Positions 10,965-22,972 of a stretch of 64,000 nt of DNA are shown here, piece by piece (position 1 is the first letter of the stretch; every line of letters starts with the position of its first letter). The stretch lies in the NCBI GenBank assembly GCA_034440635.1, contig JAOTON010001820.1:457001-521000 (forward strand). The letters are read 5' to 3'. The translations under genes were made by a program, and so were the position numbers. Source of the stretch: Lepas anatifera (taxonomy: Eukaryota; Arthropoda; Thecostraca; Lepadidae). The notes below the pieces were generated by a model. It made no database searches, was not told where the DNA came from, and saw only the letters and a program-made list of their open reading frames with translations.

Positions 10965-11850
10965 CACCCGCACTGGAGAGGGTTCTGGCACTAACGCGCA
11001 CTGGAGGGGGGGACTGGTAGGCCCCCCTAAGATCTCGGAAACTAAGAGGTGTAGAAAAACGCCATTTGGGAGGTGGGTGGGGGCTATGGTGATCTACATC
11101 ATGACCAATTTTCATTGACCTAGGTCAATATCTTAAAGGTCGAACGAGGTCATAAAGGTCAAATCATGGCCATGCTGGGGACCGATTGGTAAATGATGTG
11201 ATTATGCGGGAAAATGGCGGGAATAAGCTAAAGGGGGACCAGGGGCATATAGAGAAGGTCTCAAAGAGCCTTCCCTACAATTTTGAGATCAAGGTCATTC
11301 AAGGTCATTGACCTTTAAGGTCACAATATGTTAAACTACTTATAATGTACACTTTGACTAACACTATAGCCACCGTTTGGCGGGAAATGAGGATTGACCT
11401 TTCCCAATGACCTTTGACCTTGAACTTTGCGTTGGGGTACTTTATCGATGACGTCATAGCATAATATACGTCAGACCGGGTAACGCCATTTGACCGGATG
11501 CACTGTGGTCAGTGACCTTGAAAGTGCAGATATAACCTTGACCTGTGACCTTTGACCTTGAAATTCATGTGAAGTGACCTTTGCATATAATCCCGGTTAT
11601 ATGGCGTCATGACTTCACCACTCGGTCTCCAATGCAAGCTAACTGGACCGACTGCGCGATTACGGCGATCTCAAAGTGCAGGTCTGACTTTGAAAGCCTA
11701 TAAGTCAAAACATTTTTGACGGATTTTCAAAAAATCTTCACCAATCGACGCACTATTGAATTCTGTTAAATGTGGCGCAAATTATCGTTTTTGGCTACGA
11801 GCGGTTCTCCGGCAACCTCGAAAAACAGGTGGGGGGCTCCGAGCCCCCCC
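10961..11850 (+). mobile_element. AGGTCA-rich TTAA repeat, copy B (3' end lost)
   Basis: Starts at the GTAA shared with copy A and reads CACCCGCACTGGAGAGGG, then ACGCGCACTGGAGGGGG. It runs colinear with 27783-28694 to GAAAAACAGGTGGGGGGCTC. The last 20 bp or so, with the closing inverted end, are missing. Confidence 0.8.
11302..11314. promoter_or_regulatory. Perfect AGGTCA-N-TGACCT palindrome (IR1), in copy B
   Basis: Same 13-mer at the equivalent place as in copy A and in 27783-28694. Conservation between diverged copies is expected by descent, so it does not prove function. Confidence 0.5.
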
Positions 11851-12095
11851 ACCCATCTTCTGCTTGGAAGGGAAAACGGAAAGCAGTGTTCTATTGCTTG
11901 TCTGATCTCTACCGAAAATGCTTCAACAAAAGGAATCAAATTAGCTACTGAGCTCACAAAACGTTTCGATAAGGCAATCACAAGAAAAGTAACATTGAAG
12001 ATGAACAAGTTCGTACCGGTTAATTCGAAGACCGTTATTGTCCATGAGCTCTCGAATGATGAAGGACAGAAGGTTCAAGTTTCACATTGAATCTA
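11851..12095 (+). other. Short open frame, unassigned
   Basis: A frame ending at 12090 contains NKFVPVNSKTVIVHELSNDE. A similar peptide, KKSIIVHEISTKEE, occurs in an open frame at 34342-34545, which suggests a dispersed coding repeat. No family was recognised and no start can be supported; the frame upstream runs into repeat copy B. Confidence 0.3.
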
Positions 12096-13932
12096 TAAAG
12101 TTCAATGGCGCCACGTGATGGAGTCGTTGTTCCGATCCGTGGGTCAGATCTTAAGTAAAACAGCATGTCTTAATCTTATATGTTCGAAAAGCAGTTGTCG
12201 GCGTAGACGTTGGGTAGTTCTGTCTGTGGTGTGTGTTTTCTAATATAAATGGAACTGGCATAAATTATGCTTGCTTTTTAGGGTATGGGTAGAAAAATAA
12301 AACTATCTAAAACAAACCTAAATCAACAGTAATCATTGGCTTCTGACGCATTATCCTCCTGCTACATTTTCCAGCCAATGCACCAGTGTCGGAACTGTTC
12401 CGGATGTCAGAGCCGCATGACGAAATCCATGGAGCAAAGCGCATTGAGATTTCTCAAGCGGCTCTATACTGGCCGCTCGGCGAGTCTCGTTGTGCTCAGA
12501 AGCCGGTGACGAACGAAGTATCAGCAGCCGGTAACGAACGAAGTAAGAAACGACAGTTTTCTGACAGTTTTTCCGGTCTCGTCGTCGTCGTCGTCGTCGC
12601 CTGTTGTTGTCTGTTCTGAGCGCTGGTATGAGAGACTTAAAACTTTTATGGGTAGAAGCCACTTCCAAATGAATAAACACCACAGTTGTCAATTTTCGAA
12701 ATTTCCAAAATTCTGCCTAAAATTTTTCATTATGTGATTTTTAACTTTTATTTTTATATTTTTGCTAGTCTCCCTGGAGCTTTCAAACTTGCACCCTTTT
12801 ACATCATGGAAATTTGTAGTTCATACAAAAAGTTGGAAAGAAAAATTCTTCAATGTAGGGCTCTAAATTAGCTTTTAAACTTTGTACCCTAAATTTGGCA
12901 GAAAACTCATGGTCAAAACTACGGGCTCGAAATATCTGAAGCTACGACAGTTCACGTTCTACGTCAAATATCCACTTATAGGCCTATTTGTGCAGTTCTG
13001 CACAAACACAAAAACTAAATGAAAAGGGAAGTTTAAAGGTCATTTTTGGCTAATTCCGTGAAGGTCTGCATTTCCCAAAATATCATTCAAACCCTTATAT
13101 CTTCCGATCTAATTAATCAAATTTAGATTTCATTTCGGATAATAAAAGAGAATTGCCTCCCTCCTTATATATTTGGAGATACCTACTTTCAGACTGAAAA
13201 CTTTTATTTTATAGGTAAAAATATAGGTAACAGATAAAAGATAGGAAATAGGTAACAGGTAAACGATCATAGGTAACACTGGTCAAAGGATCCACCGTTG
13301 CACACTGGGGCAAGGAGGCTTCAGCATAAGCCAAAACCTCGTAACTAAAAAAATACTTTGATTAGATACACTTTCTGTGCTCCAATGAAAGCTGTTGCCC
13401 TGAACTTCATTCCTCAGGCACAAAACATTGGCTATCTACACCATGTCATATCAGATAAACTAGTTTTTAAGGCTTATAAATGTCGGAATTTGGTTTCGTT
13501 CTTTCCAGTTTTGCAGACACTCAATGAGACAGAACCAGAAAAGGCCTCTTTCACTTTCTCTTTCACTTTTCACATATTTAAATCCGTTACCGAACCATAT
13601 CGAAAGTTCTCGGGTCATGTGCGGTAGCTGCATTTACTGACACAATAATTTTAAGTGTGATTTCAGGGGATGATTACCGTCACTCTTCTCATAAAATTAG
13701 CACGAACATGCAGAAACAGACAACAACTCACAGGGAATGTTCATTAAATCATACGACCTCTTTAGCATCTTTGTATAACTCTCCTATTTAACATTCCGCG
13801 TCCCTTTATCCAGTCTGCTCTCCATTAACCCCCAGAATTCTCAATGAAGTCTAGGTAAGTTCTTGAAGCAGTCTCACATCCAAGTGCCCACTCACGCACC
13901 ATCGTAATATTCATGGTAGGTGTCACTATCTT
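12096..13932. other. Intergenic, AT-rich, nothing recognised
   Basis: Includes a (GTC)n run near 12578-12602 and low-complexity AT sequence. No exon was supported. Confidence 0.5.
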
Positions 13933-14490
13933 TCAGCTTATAAAGAGGGCTACTGCCAGACTCGAAACCTCCGATGTCATGGGCCTTTTGGATTTGTTGA
14001 AATAATCGGAGATCATGTTACTTACCACGGGGTCACTAGTGATAAGCAGGTACTGATACTGATCAGTGATTGTGTCAACTGTGGATGTCTTCCTGGCATG
14101 ATTTTGCCTGAATGTAAGGTTATCTGTATTCCTTGCGGCCTGGGCCTCCTCACTGAGTGCTCCTATGGAAAGCTTCAGGCTCTCAGTAACATCCTCCTCG
14201 TGATTTTGCACCTTATGTATGGTTGCCGGCATGTTTTACCGTGGGTACACGTTTACAAACAGCCTCGCGCTCTCTAGAGCATAGGCCGGATACTTATTTA
14301 TGTCGATTGGTGATGATGATGATAGTGCGGCTAATATTACCGCGAACCTTTATAGCAGATCCAGGCTTACCCCAGTGACCTCGCTGAACCGTCGGATGTT
14401 CCCGAAAGCACGGCGGGCTGTGTTTCCTTCATTAGCTGTGCCGTTGCCCCCCCTCCCGCCTTTGGCTGATCGACGACCAGACTCATGGTA
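13933..14490 (-). pseudogene. Broken ORF of a widespread arthropod transposon-associated family
   Basis: One minus-strand frame reads NGTANEGNTARRAF, then SEVTGVSLDLL-stop-RFAVILAALSSSSPID. After YPR-stop-NMPATIHKV it ends with LSEEAQAARNTDN, NHARKTSTVDTITDQYQYLL and TSDPVVSN. The order GNTARRFF, YPW-x-MSPTxHKV, LSEEAQEARNKD and LLxxSDPVxS is one I know from a repetitive uncharacterised protein family in many arthropod genomes, presumed transposon-encoded. Two in-frame stops (14350-14352 and 14236-14238) and a likely frameshift in the G-run near 14455 show it is not functional. The biochemical role is unknown. Confidence 0.7.
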
Positions 14491-15604
14491 GCACGAAAAC
14501 GTTCCTATAAAACTCTTTTCTGTCTTTTAACAGCGTCCTTCTGGTCGTAGTTTTGAGCTCTCCATAAACAAATGGTGGACTCTTCTCTGATCCTCCCTCA
14601 TCCTCAGTGCGCAAGTTAAAATCGGTTTATGCAAAGATTAACTATCTGCCCAGCGTCTCGCATGTCCGCCTTATCCTGTCACGACTCGACCACGGCGCCC
14701 TGTCAGCCGTCCTTACTCCAATAGCCGCGCAACATGAGCCGGCGGTCGCCGCAGCCGCCGGCCCCACCGCACTACTTGGACTACATTGCCGCACAAAAAG
14801 TGTCATATCTCCCCTGGGACAATTGATCCCGTGCTAACTTTTTCACTGCTGGGTAGAGGACACAACACTGCATCACTAGATATACATTTCTAAGTGAAAC
14901 TCGCTGTGCGTTTATTTTCGCAGGTCTAACGAAGTTTAGGATTTAGGCCGAGTGTTTAAGTTTAGGCCGAGTGGACGGCAACGGTGTTGGGCTTGGTCTG
15001 CGGTGCTCGGTACTGGTTTTGCTGTATAAACTCCATTCTTTTTATTGGTGCTATATGTAGTTTAAGCAATGCTATTTCACATGAAGGTGTTCTGAAGTCA
15101 ATAAAACATGGCAAGTGTGTATGCCTATCTTTGCAAAAGTTTGGAAATACATTTTTACATATTCGTGTCAATTAATGTATATAAACTTATATATTTGTCT
15201 TGTTCAGACCTTTGCGATTTTCATGTAACCTTTTGTAGGAATAACTTCTATTTAAATGGCTAAAAGCGCAAGCCAAAGTCCGATGCACACGTCCAATGCT
15301 GGATTTCCCGAGGCTATAACACCGGAACCATTATCCGGACGAGACTAAAAATACCACAGTCGTTTTCTGCGCTTCTGAGAACCCTAGTCCCAAATTTTCA
15401 TGAAAATCTGAGATATGAGGGTGTTATTTCAACCCATCGATTTGTCGATTTGTCGTGGAATGCCCCAGGTACTCTATTGCTGTGATTGCATTTTTAAGCT
15501 TACATGCAATAAAGCGTAAGCTCAACGAGCCCCTCAGAATACGTAGTCAAAAGCTAAGTAAATAATAAAACAGATACATTCAAGAAGTTGGGTTTATATA
15601 ATTT
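14491..15604. other. Intergenic with dispersed-repeat pieces
   Basis: The 15370-15475 stretch (ATATGAGGGTGTTATTTCAA, then TGTCGTGGAATGCCCC) is an inverted relative of 9420-9480. Nothing coding was recognised. Confidence 0.45.
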
Positions 15605-15745
15605 TTGGGGCTTATCGACGCCCAACTGCCAGGGTCATATGGCGTCGCCAACTCTTCCTGTTGGAGGGTTTCTGGGGCCGCTTGCTCCTTGTTCGGAAGC
15701 CGCCGGGCCTTGAACCCGGGTGGCTGCGTAGTTGTTGAGTGTTGG
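15605..15745 (-). repeat. tRNA-derived SINE, copy 1
   Basis: On the minus strand a B-box-like GGGTTCAAGGCCC near 15700 is followed by TCCAACAGGAAGAGTTGGCG and GTTGGGCGTCGATAAGCCCC. The same order occurs at 31325-31500. The A box is less clear. Confidence 0.55.
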
Positions 15746-15746
15746 G

Positions 15747-15747
<1 letters not shown>

Positions 15748-15781
<34 letters not shown>
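15748..15781. repeat. (TA)n microsatellite
   Basis: Uninterrupted TA dinucleotides at the tRNA-like end of SINE copy 1. Confidence 0.95.
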
Positions 15782-15784
<3 letters not shown>

Positions 15785-16911
15785 CCTTTGGAAAAATTCC
15801 TTTAACATGAAAGCAAGTCTGGCATTGATGTATTTTTTAGATGCCGGTTCTTTTTAACATAACTGGTGTTTTTTACCATCCAATGAAAACTTATTTAAAA
15901 GTGTGCCTATATGCCTATCAGCTAACATCCTCAGACAGGCACAAAAAAACAACCCTAAGTAAGTTAATATGTATGTACAACACTACTATAAAATTGGGAT
16001 TGCAAAGGATTCGTGTCGCGCCGGGAGAAAATTCAGAAACAACAGATTAAAAGTTGACATCAAACAATTTGAAATTATTTTAGAGACAAATGACTAACAA
16101 TAAGGGGCACTTCCGCTGCAGCAAAATAACAGGCTTTTCTCAGCTTGTTACTATGCTACTGGCTTGGCGCCAGTGGCTGTCCACCGCACACCGGAAGAGT
16201 GACTTTCATAGCTGTCTGACTATTGATGACCGGGTCCCTATCCTTGATATGCAGTGCCTCTAAAATTTTAAGCTTTCACTTGTTTGAGAATCTAGTAAGA
16301 ATGGTCGAATTCCACACCATTTTTGTTCTGGTCGGTCTTGTTGTGCTCCGATTTCACGTATCATTGGGCACATCATCTTGCTGGTGCATAGTGATTCGTC
16401 TTGAGAGAAGTGGTTGTATGACCGATGTACGTACGTAGCGTTTGGTCGGTGCACACAGCCGCCCGATGGGCGATTGAGTTCGCAAGCTACTTCATTGGCC
16501 TTCAAAGGTGAGTTGGCACTAGATGAGCTATTTTACGATTAATCTTCTGTTGGAAAAATAGCTTCGGTAGTCTTATCTTTTCCACATGTTCCAACCGGCT
16601 TCGAGGGGACAGCCCAAACATCATCCGACCAACTTCCAAACTTGACCTTTGCCGCAGAACGGACAAATATATCGCCGCTTGAAAGAAGACAAGTGCTGCA
16701 CACACCATTCCTCCGAGAGCCTGGTGATACTACATTTCGACTCATAGAAACAGCTATATGCATATCTCGATTCCACAGGAAAATAATTCATCAACTGCTA
16801 GCATTCATAACATCGAAACCACATTAAAGCAGGTGTCTGACACTGCATTCAGTCCTTTCCAGCAATACGTCAATGTCCAGGAAAGGCCATCAGACAGAGC
16901 CCCCGACCCAC
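15782..16911. other. Expected trx intron/downstream region, no SET motif seen
   Basis: This lies directly 3' (minus strand) of the FYRC exon. I looked for SET blocks such as GVYRSxIHGRGLF, NHSCEPNC, EELTYDYKF and CxCGxxxCR and did not see them here, nor further down to coordinate 1. Confidence 0.4.
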
Positions 16912-17090
16912 CTGAACTGATGTTTGCCGCAGTCCTCGGCGCCCGGCATCTGCTCCAGCAGGAACTGCATCGCATCGTGTGTCAGACCCAGCATCTGCAG
17001 ACCCGACACTGAGCGCGGGTTGTAGGTCAGCGGCTTCATCTTCATACCCGTGCGGGCGTCCTGCACCGCCTCGAACACCCGCCTCCAGAC
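16912..17090 (-). CDS. trx: Trithorax/KMT2A-type histone methyltransferase, FYRC-domain exon (3' half)
   Basis: This exon encodes most of the FYRC domain, which in Trithorax/MLL proteins pairs with FYRN after taspase cleavage and precedes the C-terminal SET domain that methylates histone H3 lysine 4. The minus-strand frame begins VWRRVFEAVQDARTGMKMK, continues with SGLQMLGLTHDAMQFLLEQM and ends GAEDCGKHQFR. Human KMT2A has the same order: AWKSLTDKVQEARSNARLK, NGLRMLGILHDAVVFLIEQ, then GAKHCRNYKFRF. The acceptor is CCGGACAG|GTC at 17090/17091 in phase 0. The donor is CAG|GTGGGT, with the last exon base at 16912 in phase 2. It joins in phase to the exon at 22790-22972. There is no internal damage. 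The acceptor is weak (no pyrimidine tract) and belongs to the adjoining minisatellite unit. KMT2B-like naming is equally possible. Confidence 0.93.
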
Positions 17091-17665
17091 CTGTCCGGGG
17101 CACCGGAGTAGGTAAATGTACAACAGTACCACCTCACATACCTGTCTCCAGACCTGTCCGGGGCACCGTGGTAGGAAAATGTACAACAGTACCACCTCAC
17201 ACACCCGCCTCCAGACCTGTCCGGAGCATCCGGATAGGTAGATGTACAACAGTACCACCTCACATACCCGCCTCCAGACCTGTCCGGAGCATCCGGGTAA
17301 GTAGATGTACAACAGTATCACCTCACACACCCGCCTCCAGACCTGTCCGGAGCATCCAGGTAAGTAGATGTACAACAGTATCACCTCACACACCCGCCTC
17401 CAGACCTGTCCGGAGCATCCGGGTAAGTAGATGTACAACAGTACCACCTCACACACCCGCCTCCAGACCTGTCCGGAGCATCCGGAGTAAGTAGATGTAC
17501 AACAGTACCACCTCACATACCCGCCTCCAGACCTGTCCGGAGCATCCGGTTAAGTAGATGTACAACAGTATCACCTCACATACCCGCCTCCAGACCTGTC
17601 CGGAGCATCCGGGTAAGTAGATGTACAACAGTACCACCCAACACACCCCTCCGCTACCTGTCCGG
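17091..17665. repeat. 63-bp minisatellite covering a trx 3' splice site
   Basis: About nine further units of the sequence at the FYRC exon's acceptor. On the minus strand each reads CCGGACAGGTCTGGAGGCGG followed by GTGTGTGAGGTGGTACTG and TTGTACATCTACTTACCCGG. The real exon start is the last unit; its first 17 or so coding bases are shared with the array. The open frames on both strands are by-products of the unit. Confidence 0.93.
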
Positions 17666-19416
17666 GCACCGAACTAGGTAAACGTACTAATGGTATCATT
17701 CGTCGTTTCAGATTACCTTGTGACATATAAATCGAAGCGCAAATGAATGCCGTCTTGTTACTCTGATGATATTTGATGACCTGACATTTTGATTACTGGC
17801 ACCCTGAGCGGCGAAATTGGCCATTAGAGGCAAATGCCAGATATCCGAACTAAACTGAAAGATGGCCGGATGTAAAGCGATAACTATACTGACATTAATC
17901 GCAAGCCTTCGTCACAAGAACACACGACCTGGCTTTCCGTAGAAGCTCTGCGTCAGTTACGGGCGAATCGAGGGAAAGGTTGCAACACCTCTCCCAGTAC
18001 AGGCAAAGGTACCGAAAACTAGAATAAGTGCGAGGGTGAGGAGGTACGCAGAGCATGCATTTGACATCTATGCATTAGTGTTGAAATCCAGATGCTGCTT
18101 GCAATGCGTTTTCAAAATCCACAGAGGGGAGTTCTGCAAGCATTTAGCACTTAGGTGGGTGATAAAGGCAGCAGCAGCTCTGGCAATGGAGCCCCTCTAC
18201 GCTTATCGCGGGAGCGTCGTAAAAGGAGCGCTGGCAGAACGGCAGCGACAGCACCGAAGTCACGTGGCACGGCGCATACACCACTGTCAACACCACGCGC
18301 TACAAACACGACCGACCACGCCACGCGCCGCAACGACTAACGCTGGCAGTCCCCAATTCTGTGACTGTGGGTTGAAAATGACGATGCGAAAAGCTCTGGG
18401 CTATTTTGCACCGAATTTCCAAAAGCATGCCAATGGCAGCCTCCAACCACAATCTGGAGCCGTCTTTGCAGTGACGTCACGCTGGCGACATCTTTTAAAA
18501 TGAAAATTAGAAATGTTCATTTGCCCATAAGGTCCCATGTATTGACAAGCATCCTTTTCTTCACTATCCCGGCGCGAGCGAGACGACAAATGACATTAAT
18601 GCACACTTCATATGCCCGTGCCAACACTGTGAAGGAGTGTCGGTTCAGGAGGTTACCTCGGAAGACAAATGAGTTCTTAAATCGATGTCCACTGGAGGAC
18701 AGATGCAACGTCAAGCTGTCTGCATTTAGGAACAGGGTCGTCGGCTATATGGCTTCGTTGTAAATCTTAATTTCAGTTTTTAGATATTAACTTACGAGAT
18801 CTTATTGCTGGATGTACTGCTTTATCTATGTTTATTTTACATTTGTACGTGACATTACGCGTGTTATGCACTGCCATTGTATTCCTGGTGTTTACTAGGC
18901 TAAGCATTTAGTTTGACCGTATTTAAATGAGCTCGCTCCGTGGATTGTGAGATGAATAGATGATATCAAGGAAATGTAAGATTTGATCAAAATCAAATGT
19001 GTTTGATAATTACAGAGGGAGGGAGAACCTTAGAGGGATTCAATTTCCTCGTCATAATTTTACATTTTTTCCACAATCGGTTCTCTTAAGGATACAATTC
19101 CAATTAGTTAAAAATACCAGCGCCTAAAGTTAGCCCTGCAAACTGCTGAAAGGCTGTGCCTTAGTTACTTCAGCCAGATCGTTGCCATATCACCGGGTGA
19201 CGTCATCCTGAGCACCAGGCTCCCTTAATGAGCCAGCCTTACGTTAGGTAATCTTGGGCCAATAGGTATCTGGACGCATTTTTTTGTTGAAAAATTCATG
19301 ACAATTCGGTTAAATAAACGGTGACCTCTGGTCATATCAAGCAAACTAAACAAACAATGGTTGTTTGCTTCGTTCGGGCCAGAGAAATGCATAAACAAAC
19401 GATGACATATCCGGGC
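17666..19416. other. trx intron, nothing firm
   Basis: A plus-strand frame ending at 18763 has RRLPRKTNEFLNR-like text that loosely recalls the extreme C-terminus of LINE reverse transcriptases. It is too short to call. Confidence 0.35.
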
Positions 19417-19565
19417 AGGAACAAAGACAAAGTGGTTCAGCCCATGGGATTAGTTTTAGATATCCGGAAGGAACAAAGACTAAGTGGTTCAGCCCGTTGA
19501 ATTAGTTTTGGATATCCCGGAAGGAACAAAGACTAAGTGGTTCAGTCCATGGAATAAGTTTTTCC
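19417..19565. repeat. Three-copy tandem repeat (about 53 bp)
   Basis: Units of GGAACAAAGACTAAGTGGTT followed by CAGCCC-TGG-ATTAGTTTTGGATATCC. Confidence 0.9.
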
Positions 19566-20574
19566 CAGCCCTCTGCAGGATATTCAAGACTCCGCACTCC
19601 ACATAGCACGCGCGTATAGCCCACATCTGAAGGCTGTGAGGGGTGCCTGTCTCCCTGGGAACCTTCCATAGTTTTCCATTGGTTAGACTTAAACCACCAG
19701 CGAAGGAGTCCTGAAATTCCTAATTTTGGTGGGAAGGGTATCCCTTTCATATTTTTTAGATTCGCCGGCAACCGATGAGAAAAAATTGCCTCACTTGAAA
19801 AAATCCAGAAGGAAAGACCATCTCTTGATAAATGAATCTTAATCTTAAAAATTCCTCCCTCGTTTTTTAGTCGTTTTCACTACCTTCAAAAACCAACCAC
19901 CAGAATGAAACCACAACCAAAGCATAAAACCCCGGCAATATTATCACAATTAGAACTTAAAATACAACAGAATGAATTATGAAATCGTATTTCCCTGCTG
20001 AAGTAAACCCAATTTAAAAAATCATCCCTACTTCTGACAGTAGCTAAAAAGTCTACCTCAAAACGAGGGGAAAATCTACTTCAGGGCTAAAGCGGCTCTA
20101 CAATTTACCACACGGCGCCACAAGCGCCATTTTATTTCTCAGCTTGGTTGCTACCACGTTATGGGGAGAAAGGGGAGCTTGATCCTAACATTTTGAAGCG
20201 AGGCAGATTGGGAATGAAACGGACCGGTTTCAGTTCATTTTGGACTTTTGGGAATATTTAAGTTGGGACGGGGTATCTCTTGCATGGTAACAAAATCAGT
20301 CAGATGTGATGCTGCGATGGATGCGTTCAAATCCATTGGATACATCAACGCCATTTTCATAGTTTAAAATAACGTCTTCATATCCCTATTATATCCACAG
20401 TATACGTTCACCGTTCAAGTCTCCACACTGCATCCAGTCGATAATTCTGACTATGCCAAACACACAGGGCCTCTCCCACTGGGCCGCCAGCCTGAGGATC
20501 GATGCCTGCTTCCGATCACCATGCATAATTCATTGATCGTGCATGCGATCCGGCCGGCGAGCTTCATTTCAGCT
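19566..20574. other. trx intron, nothing recognised
   Basis: AT-rich, no repeat boundary or exon seen. Confidence 0.5.
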
Positions 20575-21285
20575 ATGAGCCTTACACTGGGGCCGTTACC
20601 TGGTCCTAATCACTCAGTTTCCACAGACTATCACACCCCAACTCTGTAGCCACACACTGGGGCCGTTACCTGGTCCCAATCACTCAGCTTCCATAGACTA
20701 TCACACCCCAACCCTGTAGCCACACACTGGGGCCGTTACCTGGTCCTAAATCACTCAGCTTCCACAGACTATCACACCCCAACCCTGTAGCCACACATTG
20801 GGGCCGTTACCTGGTCCTAATCACTCAGCTTCCATAGACTATCACACCCCAACCCTGTAGCCACACACTGGGGCCGTTACCTGGTCCTGATCACTCAGCT
20901 TCCATAGACTATCACATTCCATCCCTGTAGCCACACACTGGGGCCGTTACCTGGTCCTAATCACTCAGCTTCCACAAACTATCACACCTCAACCCTGTAG
21001 CCACACACTGGGGCCGTTACCTGGTCCTAATCACTCAGCTTCCATAGACTATCACATTTCATCCCTGTAGCCACACACTGGGGCCGTTACCTGGTCCTAA
21101 ATCACTCAGCTTCCACAGACTATCACACCCCAACTCTGTAGCCACACACTGGGGCCGTTACCTGGTCCTGATCACTCAGCTTCCATAGACTATCACATTC
21201 CATCCCTGTAGCCACACACTGGGGCCGTTACCTGGTCCTAATCACTCAGCTTCCATAGACTACCACATTCCATCCCTGTATCCGC
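20575..21285. repeat. 70-bp minisatellite inside the trx intron
   Basis: About ten units starting CACACACTGGGGCCGTTACC. Two unit variants (ATCACACCCCAACCC and ATCACATTCCATCCC) recur in a mixed order, a higher-order pattern from segmental duplication of unit pairs. There is no exon at either edge. Confidence 0.93.
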
Positions 21286-21369
21286 CTTGAAGTCAGACAT
21301 TAGCCGTCGCAGTCGTGAGCTTGGCCCCCTGTGACATTTGATACCACTGCATGGAAACAGCTGTGTCCT

Positions 21370-21505
21370 CGCGCAGGAGTAACATACCTGGGGTCAATTT
21401 GTATGCTACTCGCCGGGAATAACGTACCTGGGGTCGATTTGTACGCTATTCGCAGGATAATGCCGTACCTGAAGTCGATTTCTACCTTGTTCGCAAGGGA
21501 AAAGC
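21370..21505. repeat. Three-copy tandem repeat (about 47 bp)
   Basis: Units of TACCTGGGGTCGATTTGTAC followed by GCTATTCGC-GG. Confidence 0.85.
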
Positions 21506-22026
21506 GTTCACATTGACCAGCCAGTAACTCACTGATGCGGCAGAATTTAATCTCGTTTACAACAGGCTTTCGATGTGGCTGTTAAGATTTTGAAATTTAT
21601 TTTACTCACTGATAAATGACTTGAGAGTTACAACCCAAGTCAATTTCGACCATCCAGGCTTACATACAAATTTTGGAAGACAGTTCGCTGGATCTAGAGC
21701 CCATAATTTTGCCCACCCGAATTTGTCAACTAATCTGGGAGCGCGATTTACAGCCGAACATCAGTTATCGAGCTGCAACACCATGTATAGTTCAATGTAA
21801 TGCACTTGGGTCAAATGTATGGGTGCCTCCTTGGATTTGTTTGAGTGCAGGCCATCTGTTGGAAAATTCTAGCAAACATTGAAATCATCAAATAGATAAG
21901 TTGTTACAGATATATGTTCAGATCAGGCAAGATCCAGAACAAAGCCCCAAGAAGCCGGGCGGCCGTGTCGCCAAATTGACCGCATCCAGAAGTTGCATAG
22001 CTCTGGCACCACTTCTCAGGTGGGAC

Positions 22027-22083
22027 CAACCCGACCCGACCCGACCCGACCCGACCGACCGACCGACCGACCGACCGACCGAC
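22027..22083. repeat. (CCGAC)n to (CGAC)n microsatellite
   Basis: Four pentamer units switch to seven tetramer units within one run. Confidence 0.95.
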
Positions 22084-22789
22084 CACGAGACCGGACAAGC
22101 GGTCAGTATAGAAACACCCCCAGAAATACTATTACGCTGCGTTCCATGCATTTTGTCATGTGGCTCTGATAGATAAATACGGTGTTGTGCTCAGATTCGG
22201 AATCAGCACGAAAAACGAACCATGATCGCTTCTTAGCTATTTAATATGACAACTCGTTCATTATGAAACGGGGTGCTGCACACAAACAGGCACTTACTCT
22301 ATGCTCTTGGGACAAGTGTGTTGGAAACGCGGCAAACGTTAGCGTAGCGGGTGTCCACATGACAATTCTTATAACTCTTTTACTAAAATATGGCTTATGA
22401 GGGCTGAACGTCATGCCAATTTCGAATACCAGCGATACATAACGGGCTTGCCGTTCTTCCACAATATCCGTTCTTCCTGTCTGATTATTCTAAATTTGAC
22501 ACCTGATTAAGAAGTGATGGGTATCGATAAAAGCATGTCGTCGAGGTGCAACATAACCGCACAGATGGCGATGATGAGTGCCGTGGTTGAGATATGTGCG
22601 GGTGCGCATGCGTTAGGCGCTCCAGCGACTTAACTATATAGCACCCATCGTTATAAAAACCCTCTCAGGCGCGTGTCAGGCCGACCATGTGACGTGAAGG
22701 AGTTAAATATACCCTCAGGCGTGACCATTGGGCCGCCACATGGTGGGCGTGTGCTCGACCATACATCGGGCGCGACGCGGCCTGCCTAC

Positions 22790-22972
22790 CTCCGAGATGT
22801 CGGGGGAGCGGAACTTGAATCCGTCGGCGGAGGTGACCTCGTACACCACCGGCGGGTCAGCGGCGGCGGCAGCGGTGTCGGCGGCGGGGTCCTCCGCCGA
22901 CACCGGTAGCGCTCGGTTCTCTTTGTCGGACTCGGCGTCCTCTTCACCACTCCGGTCACCGGACACCTCCAC
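22790..22972 (-). CDS. trx: Trithorax/KMT2A-type histone methyltransferase, exon before and into FYRC
   Basis: This is the 61-codon exon immediately upstream of 16912-17090 in the same gene. The minus-strand frame begins VEVSGDRSGEEDAESDKENR, continues through an alanine-rich linker and ends DPPVVYEVTSADGFKFRSPD-ISE. The last 20 residues match the first strands of the KMT2A FYRC domain (GLVFEISSDDGFQICAESIEDAW). Together with the next exon, which begins VWRR, the domain is contiguous across the splice. The acceptor is GTTGCCGCAG|GTG at 22972/22973 and the donor is GAG|GTAGGC after 22790, both phase 0. The acidic and alanine-rich linker is the variable region between FYRN and FYRC in this family. 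The first 24 coding bases are shared with the neighbouring minisatellite unit. Confidence 0.92.

Noticed and set aside
16890..17646. Frames of 170-208 codons on both strands, cysteine/tyrosine-rich
   Set aside because: Readings of the 63-bp minisatellite. Only the final 59 codons of the minus frame belong to the trx exon.
18500..18763. C-terminus of a LINE reverse transcriptase
   Set aside because: Resemblance limited to a few residues (RKTNEFLNR); no upstream RT blocks in any frame.
20575..21285. CRISPR-like regular repeat pattern
   Set aside because: Units are directly adjacent 70-mers without unique spacers, in eukaryotic DNA with introns; it is a minisatellite.
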